A DNA stretch of 31,013 bases from a virus. Positions 13,828 to 21,149 of this stretch are shown in pieces. The stretch's first letter is position 1. Each line of letters begins with the position of its first letter. Location of the stretch: IMG/VR virus record IMGVR_UViG_3300024348_000164, positions 1 through 31,013 of that record. One strand, given 5' to 3'. The position numbers and the translations under genes are program-made. The notes under the pieces are model-generated. The model did no database searches, was not told where the DNA came from, and saw nothing but the letters and a program-made list of their open reading frames with translations.

Positions 13828-16554
13828 ATGAAAAAACGGCTATTAATTAGTATGTTTTCAGCAGTGTTATTAGCACTGCTATTAGCTATTTTATCCCCAA
13901 ATAAAGCTCATGCAGAAGATCCAGTTCCAGCACCAGCAGAACAAGTAATTGTAAGCCCCGCACAGCAAGCAGTCAATACAGCAATTGCAACAGCAACAAC
14001 AGAAGTGGCACAGGCAGCGCAAGCCTCAGATACAGCGACAGTAACAATAGCCACAGCGGTTCAAGCAGTAGCAACATCTAACACAGCAGTAAATGCAGCA
14101 AATACTGCGGTGACTGCGGCAACTATTGCGGTAGCAGAAGTGTCAAATGTATCAACAGCTGTAGAAACTGCAACAGCAGTTGTTCAAACGATTACTTCAA
14201 CAGTATCGGCAGTTACACAGGCCGTAGCCGCAATACCAGTAGCAGCCACAACTCAAACACCAGAAGTTGTAGCGGCACAAGCAGTAGTAACGCAAGCCGT
14301 TACTACCGTAGATTCTGCAACATCCACAGTGATAGCAACAGCAACTCCATTAATGACAGAGACACCAACCACAGTTGCACAAGTAGCCACAGCAATTACA
14401 ACAGAAGTTGCCCAGTCAGAGACAGCCACAGTTTTAGTTCAATCAGCACAGACAGCAATAGATACGGCTACTGCAACAGTTTCTACAGCAACTACGGCGG
14501 TAGCAGCAGTAACACCTGCACGAACAGAGGCTCAGACACAATTGACTCAAGCAAATGTTGCAATTAATAATGCTCAGGATGCAGTAAACGCCCTTGCAGC
14601 AACTATAGGTTCTACCACAAATGTTCTTGCAAATGTAGATGACGCTGGTGTACGAATGAACCTTCCGTTTAATTTGCAGATGGGTGGAGTTACTTATAAC
14701 AATGTTTTTGTAGGATCTAATGCGACAATTACTTTTGGAGTCAATGAAGGTGGAAATTACTACAGTACTCCAAATGCTCCATCTATTTCCATAGCTGGAT
14801 ATGACTGGACCACCTGGAGTAATGGATCTGGAATTACATATTCAACAACTACTAATACACTGAGTGTTGCCTGGGATCTTAGAGTTTATCCTTTGCAAAC
14901 AGCCGAAACACAAATGACTCAGGTCAGATTTAATGCAGATGTAAACCCAGCAGATGGCGCTTGGCAAGCAGATGTTAGCGTAACTGGACCAATACCAAAT
15001 GGTGCTAGGTTTAACGTAAGAGAGACAACTGGTGGTACAGTAACAAATATTAATAATACAAGCACTACTACAGGATTTACTGGGACAATTTCTCAGGGGT
15101 CTGCATTTACTCCTACACCTGATCCAAGCAATGCATCAGTTCAGGCGGCAATAGAAACAGCTAATGCACAAATTGCTATATTAAACTCAGCGGTTACAGC
15201 GATTGTTGCAACAAATACAGTTAATGCAAATACAGTTATTGCACCAATAGCAACTGTTTCACAAAATACAATTACATCATTAAATAACGCAAGCACAGAC
15301 TTGGCTAATAAGGTAGAAGCAATTGCAGCCGTTTCTGTAGCAGTAGAAAAAGTAACTACAGCACCTACAATAGTGGCAGCAGCTCAAACAGTAATTGATG
15401 CAGTTCCTGCACCAGCGCCCTTGCCAGCCCCTGCTCCACCTGCACCAGTTGAACCACCAGTAGTCGTGCCACCTGTAGACACTACACCCGTAGTCGTGCC
15501 ACCTGTAGACACTACACCCGTAGTCGTGCCACCTGTAGACACTACACCAGTAACTACCACACCAGTTGATACCACACCTGTGGAGACAGAACCTGTAGAT
15601 ACCACACCTGTTGAAACGGAACCTGTAGATACCACACCTGTTGAAACGGAACCTGTAGACACCACACCTGTGGAGACGGAGCCTATAGACACAGAACCTG
15701 TAGAAACAGAACCTGTAGACACTACGCCCATAGAAACAGAGCCAGTTGATACCACACCTGTGGAAACAGAGCCAGTTGATACAGAACCAGTAGATACAGA
15801 GCCAGTGACGGGATCAGAAGAAGATGTAACAAATACAGTTGATGATGCATTGGAAGATGGTAAAATTGATAGTACAGAAGTTGAAGAAATTGCAGATGCA
15901 ATGGCAGCAGATGGAGAAATTGATTCAGAAGAAACAGATCAATTAATTGAAGCATTAGCAGAAGATGGAAAAGTTTCTGTAGCAGATCAAGAAGCAGTTC
16001 TGGAAGCACTTGCGTCAGACGGCGAAGTTTCAAAAGAGGATGTTGCAGCCATTGTTGAATTAGCTAACTCAGATGGTAAATTATCTGAAGCAGAAAAAGA
16101 TATTGTTGCTGATGCATTAATTCAATCAGTTCCAGAAGGTGAAAATCTTACTAAAGAACAGGTAGCGGAAGCTGGAATTAAGTTATCAGATTTGCCAGCA
16201 AGCACACCAGTTGATGTTAGAACATCTGAAAATGGTGAATCAGTTGTAATTACTGCAGAAGTTGCAGTACAAGTAGAATTAATATCTGATCCAGCAGCCT
16301 TTGCACAAGAGTTATTTAATGACCCAGGAGCAGCACTACAGGCCCTTGGAAGCATAGGTGCAGATATGACAGAAGGCGAAAGAGAAGAAGCAACTGAAAT
16401 GGTTGTAGCAACAGTTGTAGCAGCAGGAGCGGCAATTAACGCCGCAGCAGTTGCCACAGGAGGAGCCACTGGAGGTGGCACAGGGGGCGGAGGAAGTTCT
16501 GGTGGAGGCTCAGGAGCTAATTCACCAGGTTCACGAGGAGGAAGAAGATGGTAA
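13828..16554 (+). CDS. Large secreted repeat protein (coiled coil, beta-sandwich, PVDTTP stalk, EF-hand-like repeats)
   Basis: 908 residues. Signal peptide to about residue 29 (LLALLLAILSP..AHA). Residues 30-265 are Ala/Val/Thr-rich with heptad-like periodicity. Residues 269-428 form a beta-rich domain with many Asn, Gly and Trp residues (NLPFNLQMGGVTYNNVFVG; GYDWTTWSNG), likely a lectin-type sandwich. A Pro/Thr/Glu stalk of PVDTTPVETEP repeats spans about 540-660. Residues 664-761 hold five units near 20 residues long, each with a (E/S/A)DG(K/E)(I/V/L) turn resembling EF-hand loops. A hydrophobic segment and a Gly-rich basic tail (GSRGGRRW) end the protein. The layout suits a surface adhesin or fibre. 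It overlaps the next gene by seven bases. Confidence 0.85.
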   Translation: MKKRLLISMFSAVLLALLLAILSPNKAHAEDPVPAPAEQVIVSPAQQAVNTAIATATTEVAQAAQASDTATVTIATAVQAVATSNTAVNAANTAVTAATIAVAEVSNVSTAVETATAVVQTITSTVSAVTQAVAAIPVAATTQTPEVVAAQAVVTQAVTTVDSATSTVIATATPLMTETPTTVAQVATAITTEVAQSETATVLVQSAQTAIDTATATVSTATTAVAAVTPARTEAQTQLTQANVAINNAQDAVNALAATIGSTTNVLANVDDAGVRMNLPFNLQMGGVTYNNVFVGSNATITFGVNEGGNYYSTPNAPSISIAGYDWTTWSNGSGITYSTTTNTLSVAWDLRVYPLQTAETQMTQVRFNADVNPADGAWQADVSVTGPIPNGARFNVRETTGGTVTNINNTSTTTGFTGTISQGSAFTPTPDPSNASVQAAIETANAQIAILNSAVTAIVATNTVNANTVIAPIATVSQNTITSLNNASTDLANKVEAIAAVSVAVEKVTTAPTIVAAAQTVIDAVPAPAPLPAPAPPAPVEPPVVVPPVDTTPVVVPPVDTTPVVVPPVDTTPVTTTPVDTTPVETEPVDTTPVETEPVDTTPVETEPVDTTPVETEPIDTEPVETEPVDTTPIETEPVDTTPVETEPVDTEPVDTEPVTGSEEDVTNTVDDALEDGKIDSTEVEEIADAMAADGEIDSEETDQLIEALAEDGKVSVADQEAVLEALASDGEVSKEDVAAIVELANSDGKLSEAEKDIVADALIQSVPEGENLTKEQVAEAGIKLSDLPASTPVDVRTSENGESVVITAEVAVQVELISDPAAFAQELFNDPGAALQALGSIGADMTEGEREEATEMVVATVVAAGAAINAAAVATGGATGGGTGGGGSSGGGSGANSPGSRGGRRW
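15460..15807 (+). repeat. Minisatellite coding the PVDTTP stalk
   Basis: Three tandem copies of a 30-bp unit (VVVPPVDTTP) from 15460, identical apart from the last base of the third, then degenerate 30-bp units coding PVDTTPVETEP and shorter variants. Such tracts change copy number by slippage, so stalk length may vary between phage isolates. Confidence 0.9.
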
Positions 16555-16727
16555 GAATAATAAAGAATATCCTAAAAGATATGGTAGATCAGGCATGGAC
16601 TCTCCTTGGAATGTTTATTGCCTGGGTAGTACTAGATGGTAGTGCTAAAACAATTGTTGGCTATGGAATTATGGCCACAACAGCACTATGGATATTAACA
16701 AGTCCTATTCGCAATAGGGAGGAGTAA
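16548..16727 (+). CDS. Small two-helix membrane protein, holin-like
   Basis: 59 residues, ATG overlapping the end of the large secreted-protein gene. Two hydrophobic segments (WTLLGMFIAWVVL and IVGYGIMATTALWIL) with basic flanks and a charged tail (RNREE). Its position just before another holin-like gene and the lysin suggests a role in lysis, perhaps a holin or antiholin partner. Confidence 0.72.
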   Translation: MVRIIKNILKDMVDQAWTLLGMFIAWVVLDGSAKTIVGYGIMATTALWILTSPIRNREE

Positions 16728-16731
16728 AATA

Positions 16732-17040
16732 ATGGCAAGAAAGAAAGATATCGATCTAACAGTTATAGACGAGGCAACAGGTGCAGAAGTCCTTGGTGGC
16801 GCTGTTACAAATCTTTGGAATATATTCTTAAGAATCGTTGCTGTATTTGCAGCTTCAGGACTATCAGTAATTGGTGCAGGAGCAGTAGTAGGAATCAGCA
16901 CAGCAACAGCCGTAACAATGGCTGGTCTATTGGGTGTAGCAACAGTAGTTGAAAGACTAGCTCGCTCATTCCTAGATGATGGAAAGCTTAGCTCAGAAGA
17001 AATTAATGCGGCATTTTCTAAGGTAGATAAGCAAGCGTAG
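16732..17040 (+). CDS. Holin-like membrane protein
   Basis: 102 residues. A polar N-terminus is followed by two membrane segments (FLRIVAVFAASGLSVIGAGA and an adjacent TAVTMAGLLGVATVV), then an acidic tail (FLDDGKLSSEEINAAFSKVD). Small size, segments and location before the CHAP lysin support a holin, which opens the membrane so the lysin reaches the wall. A GGGAGGAG ribosome site precedes it. The tail repeats the DGKLS..E motif of the large secreted protein. Confidence 0.75.
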   Translation: MARKKDIDLTVIDEATGAEVLGGAVTNLWNIFLRIVAVFAASGLSVIGAGAVVGISTATAVTMAGLLGVATVVERLARSFLDDGKLSSEEINAAFSKVDKQA

Positions 17041-17041
17041 T

Positions 17042-17070
17042 TTGACCAGAATGAGGGGATAGGTTATAAT
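17042..17070 (+). promoter_or_regulatory. Promoter embedded in a terminator hairpin
   Basis: TTGACC at 17042-17047 begins one base after the holin stop; 17-nt spacer; TATAAT at 17065-17070. The -10 lies in the loop of the 17055-17082 hairpin. It drives the small gene at 17100 and the lysin. Confidence 0.82.
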
Positions 17071-17082
17071 TGATCTATCCCC
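17055..17082 (+). terminator. Terminator after the holin-like gene
   Basis: Stem GGGGATAG/CTATCCCC (8 bp) with a 12-nt loop, followed by TTATTTATT. It ends transcripts from upstream while its DNA carries the -10 of the next promoter. Confidence 0.75.
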
Positions 17083-17099
17083 TTATTTATTGGAGAAAA

Positions 17100-17240
17100 A
17101 TGGACATTGACTTAGATATCATCAATGACCGTATCAGAGATAAAATGATTAATGAAATAAGCGGACTTGAACTTCCAGAAGCCTGGACTCCAACTCAGGT
17201 AATTGATTACATAATATATATATTACGAAAGGGCAGGTAA
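17100..17240 (+). CDS. Small hypothetical protein of the lysis operon
   Basis: 46 residues, ATG at 17100 with GGAG four to five bases upstream. Acidic N-terminus (MDIDLDIINDRIRDKMI) and a C-terminal PTQVIDYIIYILRKGR helix. It ends four bases before the lysin start. It may regulate lysis; that is inference from position only. Confidence 0.7.
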   Translation: MDIDLDIINDRIRDKMINEISGLELPEAWTPTQVIDYIIYILRKGR

Positions 17241-17244
17241 TACT

Positions 17245-18060
17245 ATGGCCGCAAAAGGCTCATTAGAAGCAATCATTGAGGTTGCAAAAAAAGAAGTTGG
17301 GACTATCGAAGGTCCTAAAGATAACGAAACAAAATATGGAAAGTGGACAGGTGCAAACTTTCTTCCATGGTGCCAATCATTTGTTTCTTGGTGTGCATTT
17401 ACATCTGGATTAGATCCAAAGAAGTATCCAAAGAGCGCAGCAACAATTGCAGCGTCTGATTGGTTTAAGAAGAATGATCGTTGGGCAGATGCTCGTAATG
17501 ACGAACCATCAGCAGGAGACTGGATTTATTTTGATTTTCCAGATGATGGTGTCAACAGAATTTCACACGTAGGAATATGTATAAAGAATAATGGTAACGG
17601 AACTATTCAGGTTATTGAAGGAAACACTTCAGGAACTGCAAAGGGAGACCAAAGAAATGGCGGAATGTGCGTAGAGAAGACTCGTGCATATGTCAAAGAT
17701 AATAAGTTAAAGCTTATTAACGCAGTAGTTGGTTGGGGACGTCCAGTTTATTCTGGAGAAGAAAATACACCACTGCTATCAAAGGTTGGATCTTCAGATT
17801 CGCCTGTAAAATCTGCAAAGCCAGCACCAGCAAAGGCTGCAACACCAGTTGTTAAAGCTGCTCCAGCAGAGTTTAAGCCACTTAAGGTTGGATCTAAGGG
17901 TCAAGGTGTCAAGAATGTACAGGCGCTCCTTAAAATCAAAGCTGACGGCGATTTTGGTTCAGGAACTGCAAATGCAGTAAAAGAATTTCAAAAGAAAGCA
18001 AAGCTTCCAGTAACTGGTATCGTAGATAAAGCGACATTTACCGCTTTAAAGTCAAAGTAG
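17245..18060 (+). CDS. Endolysin: CHAP amidase/peptidase with peptidoglycan-binding domain
   Basis: 271 residues. The N-terminal CHAP domain has PWCQSFVSW (Cys43), RISHVGIC (His107) and VIEGNTSG (Glu124, Asn126) as the catalytic set. An Ala/Pro/Lys linker (about 170-205) leads to a PG_binding_1 domain (LKVGSKGQGVKNVQALL..DGDFGSGTANAVKEFQ). No signal peptide, so release depends on a holin. It would cut peptidoglycan cross-links at host lysis. Confidence 0.95.
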   Translation: MAAKGSLEAIIEVAKKEVGTIEGPKDNETKYGKWTGANFLPWCQSFVSWCAFTSGLDPKKYPKSAATIAASDWFKKNDRWADARNDEPSAGDWIYFDFPDDGVNRISHVGICIKNNGNGTIQVIEGNTSGTAKGDQRNGGMCVEKTRAYVKDNKLKLINAVVGWGRPVYSGEENTPLLSKVGSSDSPVKSAKPAPAKAATPVVKAAPAEFKPLKVGSKGQGVKNVQALLKIKADGDFGSGTANAVKEFQKKAKLPVTGIVDKATFTALKSK

Positions 18061-18061
18061 T

Positions 18062-18091
18062 TTGACAGATACAGCGAGAGTTTGATATAAT
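18062..18091 (+). promoter_or_regulatory. Promoter for hsp20
   Basis: TTGACA at 18062-18067, 18-nt spacer, TATAAT at 18086-18091, starting one base after the lysin stop and abutting the hairpin at 18093-18124. The RNA would begin inside the hairpin's left arm. Confidence 0.82.
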
Positions 18092-18092
18092 G

Positions 18093-18124
18093 GTGTAGTA
18101 CCTGCCCAATGGGGGGTACTACAC
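18093..18124 (+). terminator. Strong hairpin between lysin and hsp20
   Basis: Stem GTGTAGTACC/GGTACTACAC (10 bp) with an inner CCC/GGG pair. No T run follows. It may end the lysin message, or form the 5' structure of the hsp20 mRNA. Confidence 0.6.
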
Positions 18125-18149
18125 TAACTCGCTTAAAAGGAGCAGAAAA

Positions 18150-18578
18150 ATGGTAACAACAACAACGTTCGGCCTGGATTTTTTTAGAGATCCTTTCTTT
18201 ATTGGCTTTAATCGTGAAGTAGAAAGATTTAATAGCCTACAACAAATTAACCGTGGATCATTCCCACCATATGACCTAATAAAGCTAGACGATGACAAAT
18301 ATCGTCTGTCTTTAGCCGTGGCAGGATTCACAAAGGACGATATTACAGTATCAGTAGAGGATAGTAGCCTCATGATTACTGGAGATATTACAGAAGTATT
18401 AGATGCAGAGGTGCTACATAAGGGTATCGCTGGTCGTAAATTTACAAGATCTTTTGAGCTTGGAGAATATATGGAAGTATCTGAAGTAACATTGAAAGAC
18501 GGAATGTTAACTATTGATATTGATCGCAATATTCCAAAAGAAAAGCTTCCTAAGATTATTAAGATAAATAACAAATAG
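18150..18578 (+). CDS. hsp20: Small heat-shock protein (Hsp20/IbpA type)
   Basis: 142 residues. PPYDLIKLDDDKYRLSLAVAGF opens the alpha-crystallin domain, which continues through DDITVSVEDSSLMITG and FTRSFELGEYMEV to LKDGMLTIDID. The short tail has PKIIKIN, like the I-x-I anchor. Phage Hsp20 proteins hold unfolded proteins, possibly during virion assembly or host stress. AAAAGGAG ribosome site; own promoter. Confidence 0.93.
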   Translation: MVTTTTFGLDFFRDPFFIGFNREVERFNSLQQINRGSFPPYDLIKLDDDKYRLSLAVAGFTKDDITVSVEDSSLMITGDITEVLDAEVLHKGIAGRKFTRSFELGEYMEVSEVTLKDGMLTIDIDRNIPKEKLPKIIKINNK

Positions 18579-18619
18579 AAGTATCAGACATTGTTCTGAT
18601 CAAAACTAAATATAGAGAT

Positions 18620-18645
18620 GGCAGGGGGGTCTTGACTCCCCTGCC
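18620..18645 (+). terminator. Terminator hairpin after hsp20
   Basis: Stem GGCAGGGG/CCCCTGCC (8 bp), loop GGTCTTGACT, followed by ATATTT. The loop contains the -35 box of the following promoter. Confidence 0.75.
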
Positions 18646-18660
18646 ATATTTAGGTATAAT
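18632..18660 (+). promoter_or_regulatory. Leaderless promoter overlapping a terminator
   Basis: TTGACT at 18632-18637, 17-nt spacer, TATAAT at 18655-18660. The -35 is in the loop of the hsp20 terminator and the spacer holds its right arm. The -10 ends 6 nt before the ATG at 18667. Confidence 0.82.
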
Positions 18661-18666
18661 GGATAT

Positions 18667-18945
18667 ATGATCAATCCAATCTGGACGGAAGAGGCTATAT
18701 TAGCCATTCAAACTAAAAAGCTAAGCATGAAGTCATTCTACTTAGATGAAGCAGAGCTAGCAAATGCAGTACTTGAAAAAGTTGTAGAGAATGTAGAGCA
18801 ACGACTTTATGAGTGTCCAAACGTAGAAAAGTATGTGTGCAGCACTTGGTGGAAACATGATGAATGTACGGCCTTTATGAGATTGCTAGAAGATTTAACT
18901 GGTAACGATAGATATAGAGAAAAGAAGTGGGTAGCAAATGAGTAA
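18667..18945 (+). CDS. Hypothetical protein, leaderless start
   Basis: 92 residues. Mostly helical with conserved-looking aromatics and cysteines (RLYECPNVEKYVCSTWWKHDEC). Possible metal site, unassigned. It overlaps the thioredoxin gene by eight bases and so heads an operon reaching at least 20248. Confidence 0.75.
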   Translation: MINPIWTEEAILAIQTKKLSMKSFYLDEAELANAVLEKVVENVEQRLYECPNVEKYVCSTWWKHDECTAFMRLLEDLTGNDRYREKKWVANE

Positions 18946-19297
18946 CAAACTATTACATTTTACTGCAGAATGGTGCGGTCCATGTAAGGCAATGAAGCCA
19001 ATAATCGGTCAGTTTAGAGAACAAAATCCAGATATGGAATATGTCTTAGTAGATATAGACAATGAGCCAGAGGTAGCTAAAGCTCACGGAGTAATGGGAG
19101 TTCCAACTTTTATTAGTTATGTTGATGGAAAGCAACACACATCACACACAGGGGCAATGCGCCTTGCAAACTTAAAACAAATGTTTCCAGAAGATGGTCA
19201 GGAAATTTTTAAAACATCAAATATGGAATCTGCTGCTCTATCAGAAACAGATGCTATGGGCAGAGAAATGTTTTGGAAAGACGCTGGCCGTCCATGA
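18938..19297 (+). CDS. Thioredoxin
   Basis: 119 residues with the FTAEWCGPCKAMKP active site (Cys13, Cys16) and a GVPTFISY cis-proline loop. It reduces disulfides and, in phages, may serve ribonucleotide reductase or a polymerase. The last 25 residues (KTSNMESAALSETDAMGREM) extend past the normal fold. The stop overlaps the next ATG. Confidence 0.93.
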   Translation: MSNKLLHFTAEWCGPCKAMKPIIGQFREQNPDMEYVLVDIDNEPEVAKAHGVMGVPTFISYVDGKQHTSHTGAMRLANLKQMFPEDGQEIFKTSNMESAALSETDAMGREMFWKDAGRP

Positions 19298-20031
19298 TTA
19301 ATCCATTTAATAAAAATAAAATTAAAGAAGGCGAGATTCATTTTCGCCCTATAGACCAAAACAGATTTTTTGCACAAAATGCTCCAACACCTGCGATTAA
19401 ACATCTTCCAAAATGGTATAGAGAAATGCCTAGAAATTATAAGCCAAGTGAAAAGTTTATTGCACAAAAACCTACTAGATTAACAGCTATGCCACAGGGA
19501 ACTATTAAGAAATGTATTCCACTTATGGATGGAATGAGTGCTGGATATATGTATACAACTCCAGTAGAAGTTAATTTTGATCCAATATCAGCAACGTTTG
19601 CATGGGCACATGAATATGAATTTATTCAATGGCATCAACAAGAACAGATTGATGGTTGGAAAGCAACAGATGAGTATATTCCTATAGGGTTCAAATGGCG
19701 TAATCTAAATATTATTAAGACACCTCCAGGGTGGTCATGTTTATTTACTCACCCATTAAATAGAATGGATCTTCCATTTCAAACATTGTCTGCAGTTGTA
19801 GATACAGATAAACATGATGTTCCAACTCATTTCCCATTTTTTATGAAGCACGGTTTTGAGGGTAAGATACCTTTAGGAACTCCAATTGTTCAGATAATTC
19901 CATTTAAAAGGCAGGAGTGGAAGTCAGTGGCGGATAAATATGACTTGTATGATCCATCTATGTTAAATGCACTGACTCTTGTAGAAGATAACTATAAGAA
20001 GAATACGTGGGAGTCAAAGAAATATGAATGA
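19294..20031 (+). CDS. Conserved phage protein of unknown function
   Basis: 245 residues from the ATG at 19294, ATGA-coupled to thioredoxin. It has APTPAIKHLPKWYREMP, KKCIPLMDGMSAGYM, FTHPLNRMDLPFQTL, VVDTDKHDVP and GTPIVQIIPFKRQEW, a set I recognise from uncharacterised proteins of aquatic phages. The HPLNR and PIVQIIPF blocks suggest a jelly-roll or oxygenase-like fold, but no function is proven. Confidence 0.82.
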   Translation: MINPFNKNKIKEGEIHFRPIDQNRFFAQNAPTPAIKHLPKWYREMPRNYKPSEKFIAQKPTRLTAMPQGTIKKCIPLMDGMSAGYMYTTPVEVNFDPISATFAWAHEYEFIQWHQQEQIDGWKATDEYIPIGFKWRNLNIIKTPPGWSCLFTHPLNRMDLPFQTLSAVVDTDKHDVPTHFPFFMKHGFEGKIPLGTPIVQIIPFKRQEWKSVADKYDLYDPSMLNALTLVEDNYKKNTWESKKYE

Positions 20032-20248
20032 TTGTGGCGGACCAAGACCAATACAAATGTTTAGACGGGCACTAGAAAAGATTAATAGTACACCCAACTA
20101 TCAGTATGAATTATTCAGTGTATTAGAGGAAGATAGATGGGTACCAATGGAGGATAGAATAGAACATTCTGTTTTTTATCATATGTATCCATATGACTAT
20201 ATAGTTAATTATATTACTTCTTGGGAGATGAAGAACGCTTTGGCTTAG
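20024..20248 (+). CDS. Hypothetical protein
   Basis: 74 residues overlapping the previous gene by eight bases; begins MNDCGGPRPIQMFRR and is rich in Tyr and acidic residues. It converges on a minus-strand gene with a 35-nt overlap at the 3' ends. No family recognised. Confidence 0.7.
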   Translation: MNDCGGPRPIQMFRRALEKINSTPNYQYELFSVLEEDRWVPMEDRIEHSVFYHMYPYDYIVNYITSWEMKNALA

Positions 20249-20534
20249 CTACAGCAGCTTCAATTCTATCAATTGCATCACGCAATGACGATCCAGAATT
20301 ATTGAATAGTTCTTCTTTAATTATCTTAAGTTCGCCTTCAATGTATTCAAATCTTTCAGCACCATGATTTAGCCTTTCGTTAACACCAGGCTTATCTTCA
20401 GTGCCATACCAATCATTAATAAATTCAAACCAAGTTCCAAAAAGTTTAAATGCCTTATTAAATATAAAGCCAATTGCTGCTATTGCAGACGCAGCAGCAC
20501 CAATTAGTATTATTGTTTGAAGGGTAGCACTCAT
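20214..20534 (-). CDS. Membrane-anchored coiled-coil protein
   Basis: 106 residues from the ATG at 20534, or 112 from the ATG at 20552. One hydrophobic segment (LQTIILIGAAASAIAAIGFIF) is followed by a helical region (GAERFEYIEGELKIIKEEL) and a basic Ser/Lys tail (KPKRSSSPKK). It is the only minus-strand gene within the plus block. A TATAAT box (minus strand, 20561-20566) ends 8 nt before the upstream ATG, so a leaderless start at 20552 is possible. Function unknown. Confidence 0.72.
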   Translation of the reverse strand: MSATLQTIILIGAAASAIAAIGFIFNKAFKLFGTWFEFINDWYGTEDKPGVNERLNHGAERFEYIEGELKIIKEELFNNSGSSLRDAIDRIEAAVAKPKRSSSPKK

Positions 20535-20568
20535 AATAATATAATTATACATTAGTAATTATTATAAT

Positions 20569-20589
20569 TGTGGATAAAAATGTGAATAA
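20569..20589 (+). repeat. Paired DnaA-box-like 9-mers
   Basis: TGTGGATAA at 20569-20577 and TGTGAATAA at 20581-20589, 12 bp apart, between the minus-strand membrane gene and the tRNA promoter. Same motif and spacing as in the 23783-23827 array. Confidence 0.65.
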
Positions 20590-20598
20590 CTTTTGTAG

Positions 20599-20627
20599 TT
20601 GACAAACTTTTCTTAATCGACTATAAT
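20599..20627 (+). promoter_or_regulatory. Consensus promoter for the initiator tRNA
   Basis: TTGACA at 20599-20604, 17-nt spacer, TATAAT at 20622-20627. Both hexamers are exact; it lies 13 bp before the tRNA. Confidence 0.9.
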
Positions 20628-20640
20628 TAATATATAGCGA

Positions 20641-20717
20641 CGCAGAGTAGAGAAGCTCGGTATCTCGTCTGGCTCATAACCAGAAGGCCATGGGTTCAAA
20701 TCCCATCTCTGCTACCA
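20641..20717 (+). tRNA. Initiator tRNA-fMet(CAU), CCA encoded
   Basis: Position 1 (C) and 72 (T) do not pair, while positions 2-7 pair fully: the formylation mark of bacterial initiators. The D stem GAGA/TCTC gives A11-U24, also an initiator trait. The loop CTCATAA carries CAT, and the T arm is ATGGG/CCCAT with TTCAAAT. CCA is encoded at 20715-20717. The anticodon stem is TCTGG/CCAGA, so one of the three usual G-C pairs is U-A. Confidence 0.9.
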
Positions 20718-20723
20718 GTCTTG

Positions 20724-20749
20724 GAACATGACTTAAAACTGTTCTTATT
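20724..20749 (+). terminator. Terminator-like hairpin after tRNA-fMet
   Basis: GAACA/TGTTC with an 11-nt loop followed by TTATTT. Weak stem but placed 7 bp behind the tRNA. Confidence 0.45.
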
Positions 20750-20780
20750 TCCTAACCAATGGGTGGTTGGAAAAACGACC

Positions 20781-20813
20781 TGAGCAAGTCTAAGTAAACT
20801 GCTCATTTTATTT
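20781..20813 (+). terminator. Second terminator-like hairpin
   Basis: TGAGCA/TGCTCA (6 bp) with a 13-nt loop, followed by TTTTATTT. The same 6-bp stem occurs at 29380-29402 next to tRNA-Asp. Confidence 0.45.
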
Positions 20814-20825
20814 CCACTAATTAGA

Positions 20826-20925
20826 GTGGTAGTGTGTTGGAGTTGGTGGAAGCCTATATCGTAAGAGTAGGAATACCTGGAGTTACACAGAAGGTGTATC
20901 TATAAGCAACAGGGCACACTATCAC
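20826..20925 (+). ncRNA. 100-nt structured RNA before the GroES operon
   Basis: Ends pair over 11 bp: GTGGTAGTGTG (20826-20836) with CACACTATCAC (20915-20925), one G-U pair. Inside, CCTA/TAGG, CCTG/CAGG and TACAC/GTGTA helices are possible, making a multi-branched fold. It lies 8 nt before the GAAAGG ribosome site of the gene at 20946. It fits no RNA class that I can name; a riboswitch-like leader or free RNA are both possible. Confidence 0.5.
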
Positions 20926-20945
20926 TTGAAAATGAAAGGTTAACA

Positions 20946-21149
20946 ATGTCTGAACAAGATATATACTTCTATGGCGGAGAAGATGGAAGTTTTATTAAAA
21001 CATTTAAAGATAAAGAAGATGGCTTATGGTATTCATTACATTCTGGAGTAAATAAAAGAATGTTCTTTATGGCATTAGGCATGAAGACAGAAAAAGAAGC
21101 GTACGATCTAATCGTAAAAACATCTACAGAAAAGAGAGAAAGTGATTAA
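20946..21149 (+). CDS. Hypothetical protein
   Basis: 67 residues with YFYGGEDGSFIKTFKDK at the start and a helical KTEKEAYDLIVKTS end. GAAAGG ribosome site after the structured leader. It overlaps the GroES-like gene by eight bases. Confidence 0.72.
   Translation: MSEQDIYFYGGEDGSFIKTFKDKEDGLWYSLHSGVNKRMFFMALGMKTEKEAYDLIVKTSTEKRESD

Noticed and set aside
15384-15755. Long minus-strand frame rich in VSTGSVSTG repeats
   Set aside because: It is the antisense image of the PVDTTP repeat; the plus frame has signal peptide, ribosome site and domains.
15460-15807. Possible CRISPR array
   Set aside because: Repeats are contiguous, without spacers, and code a Pro/Thr stalk.
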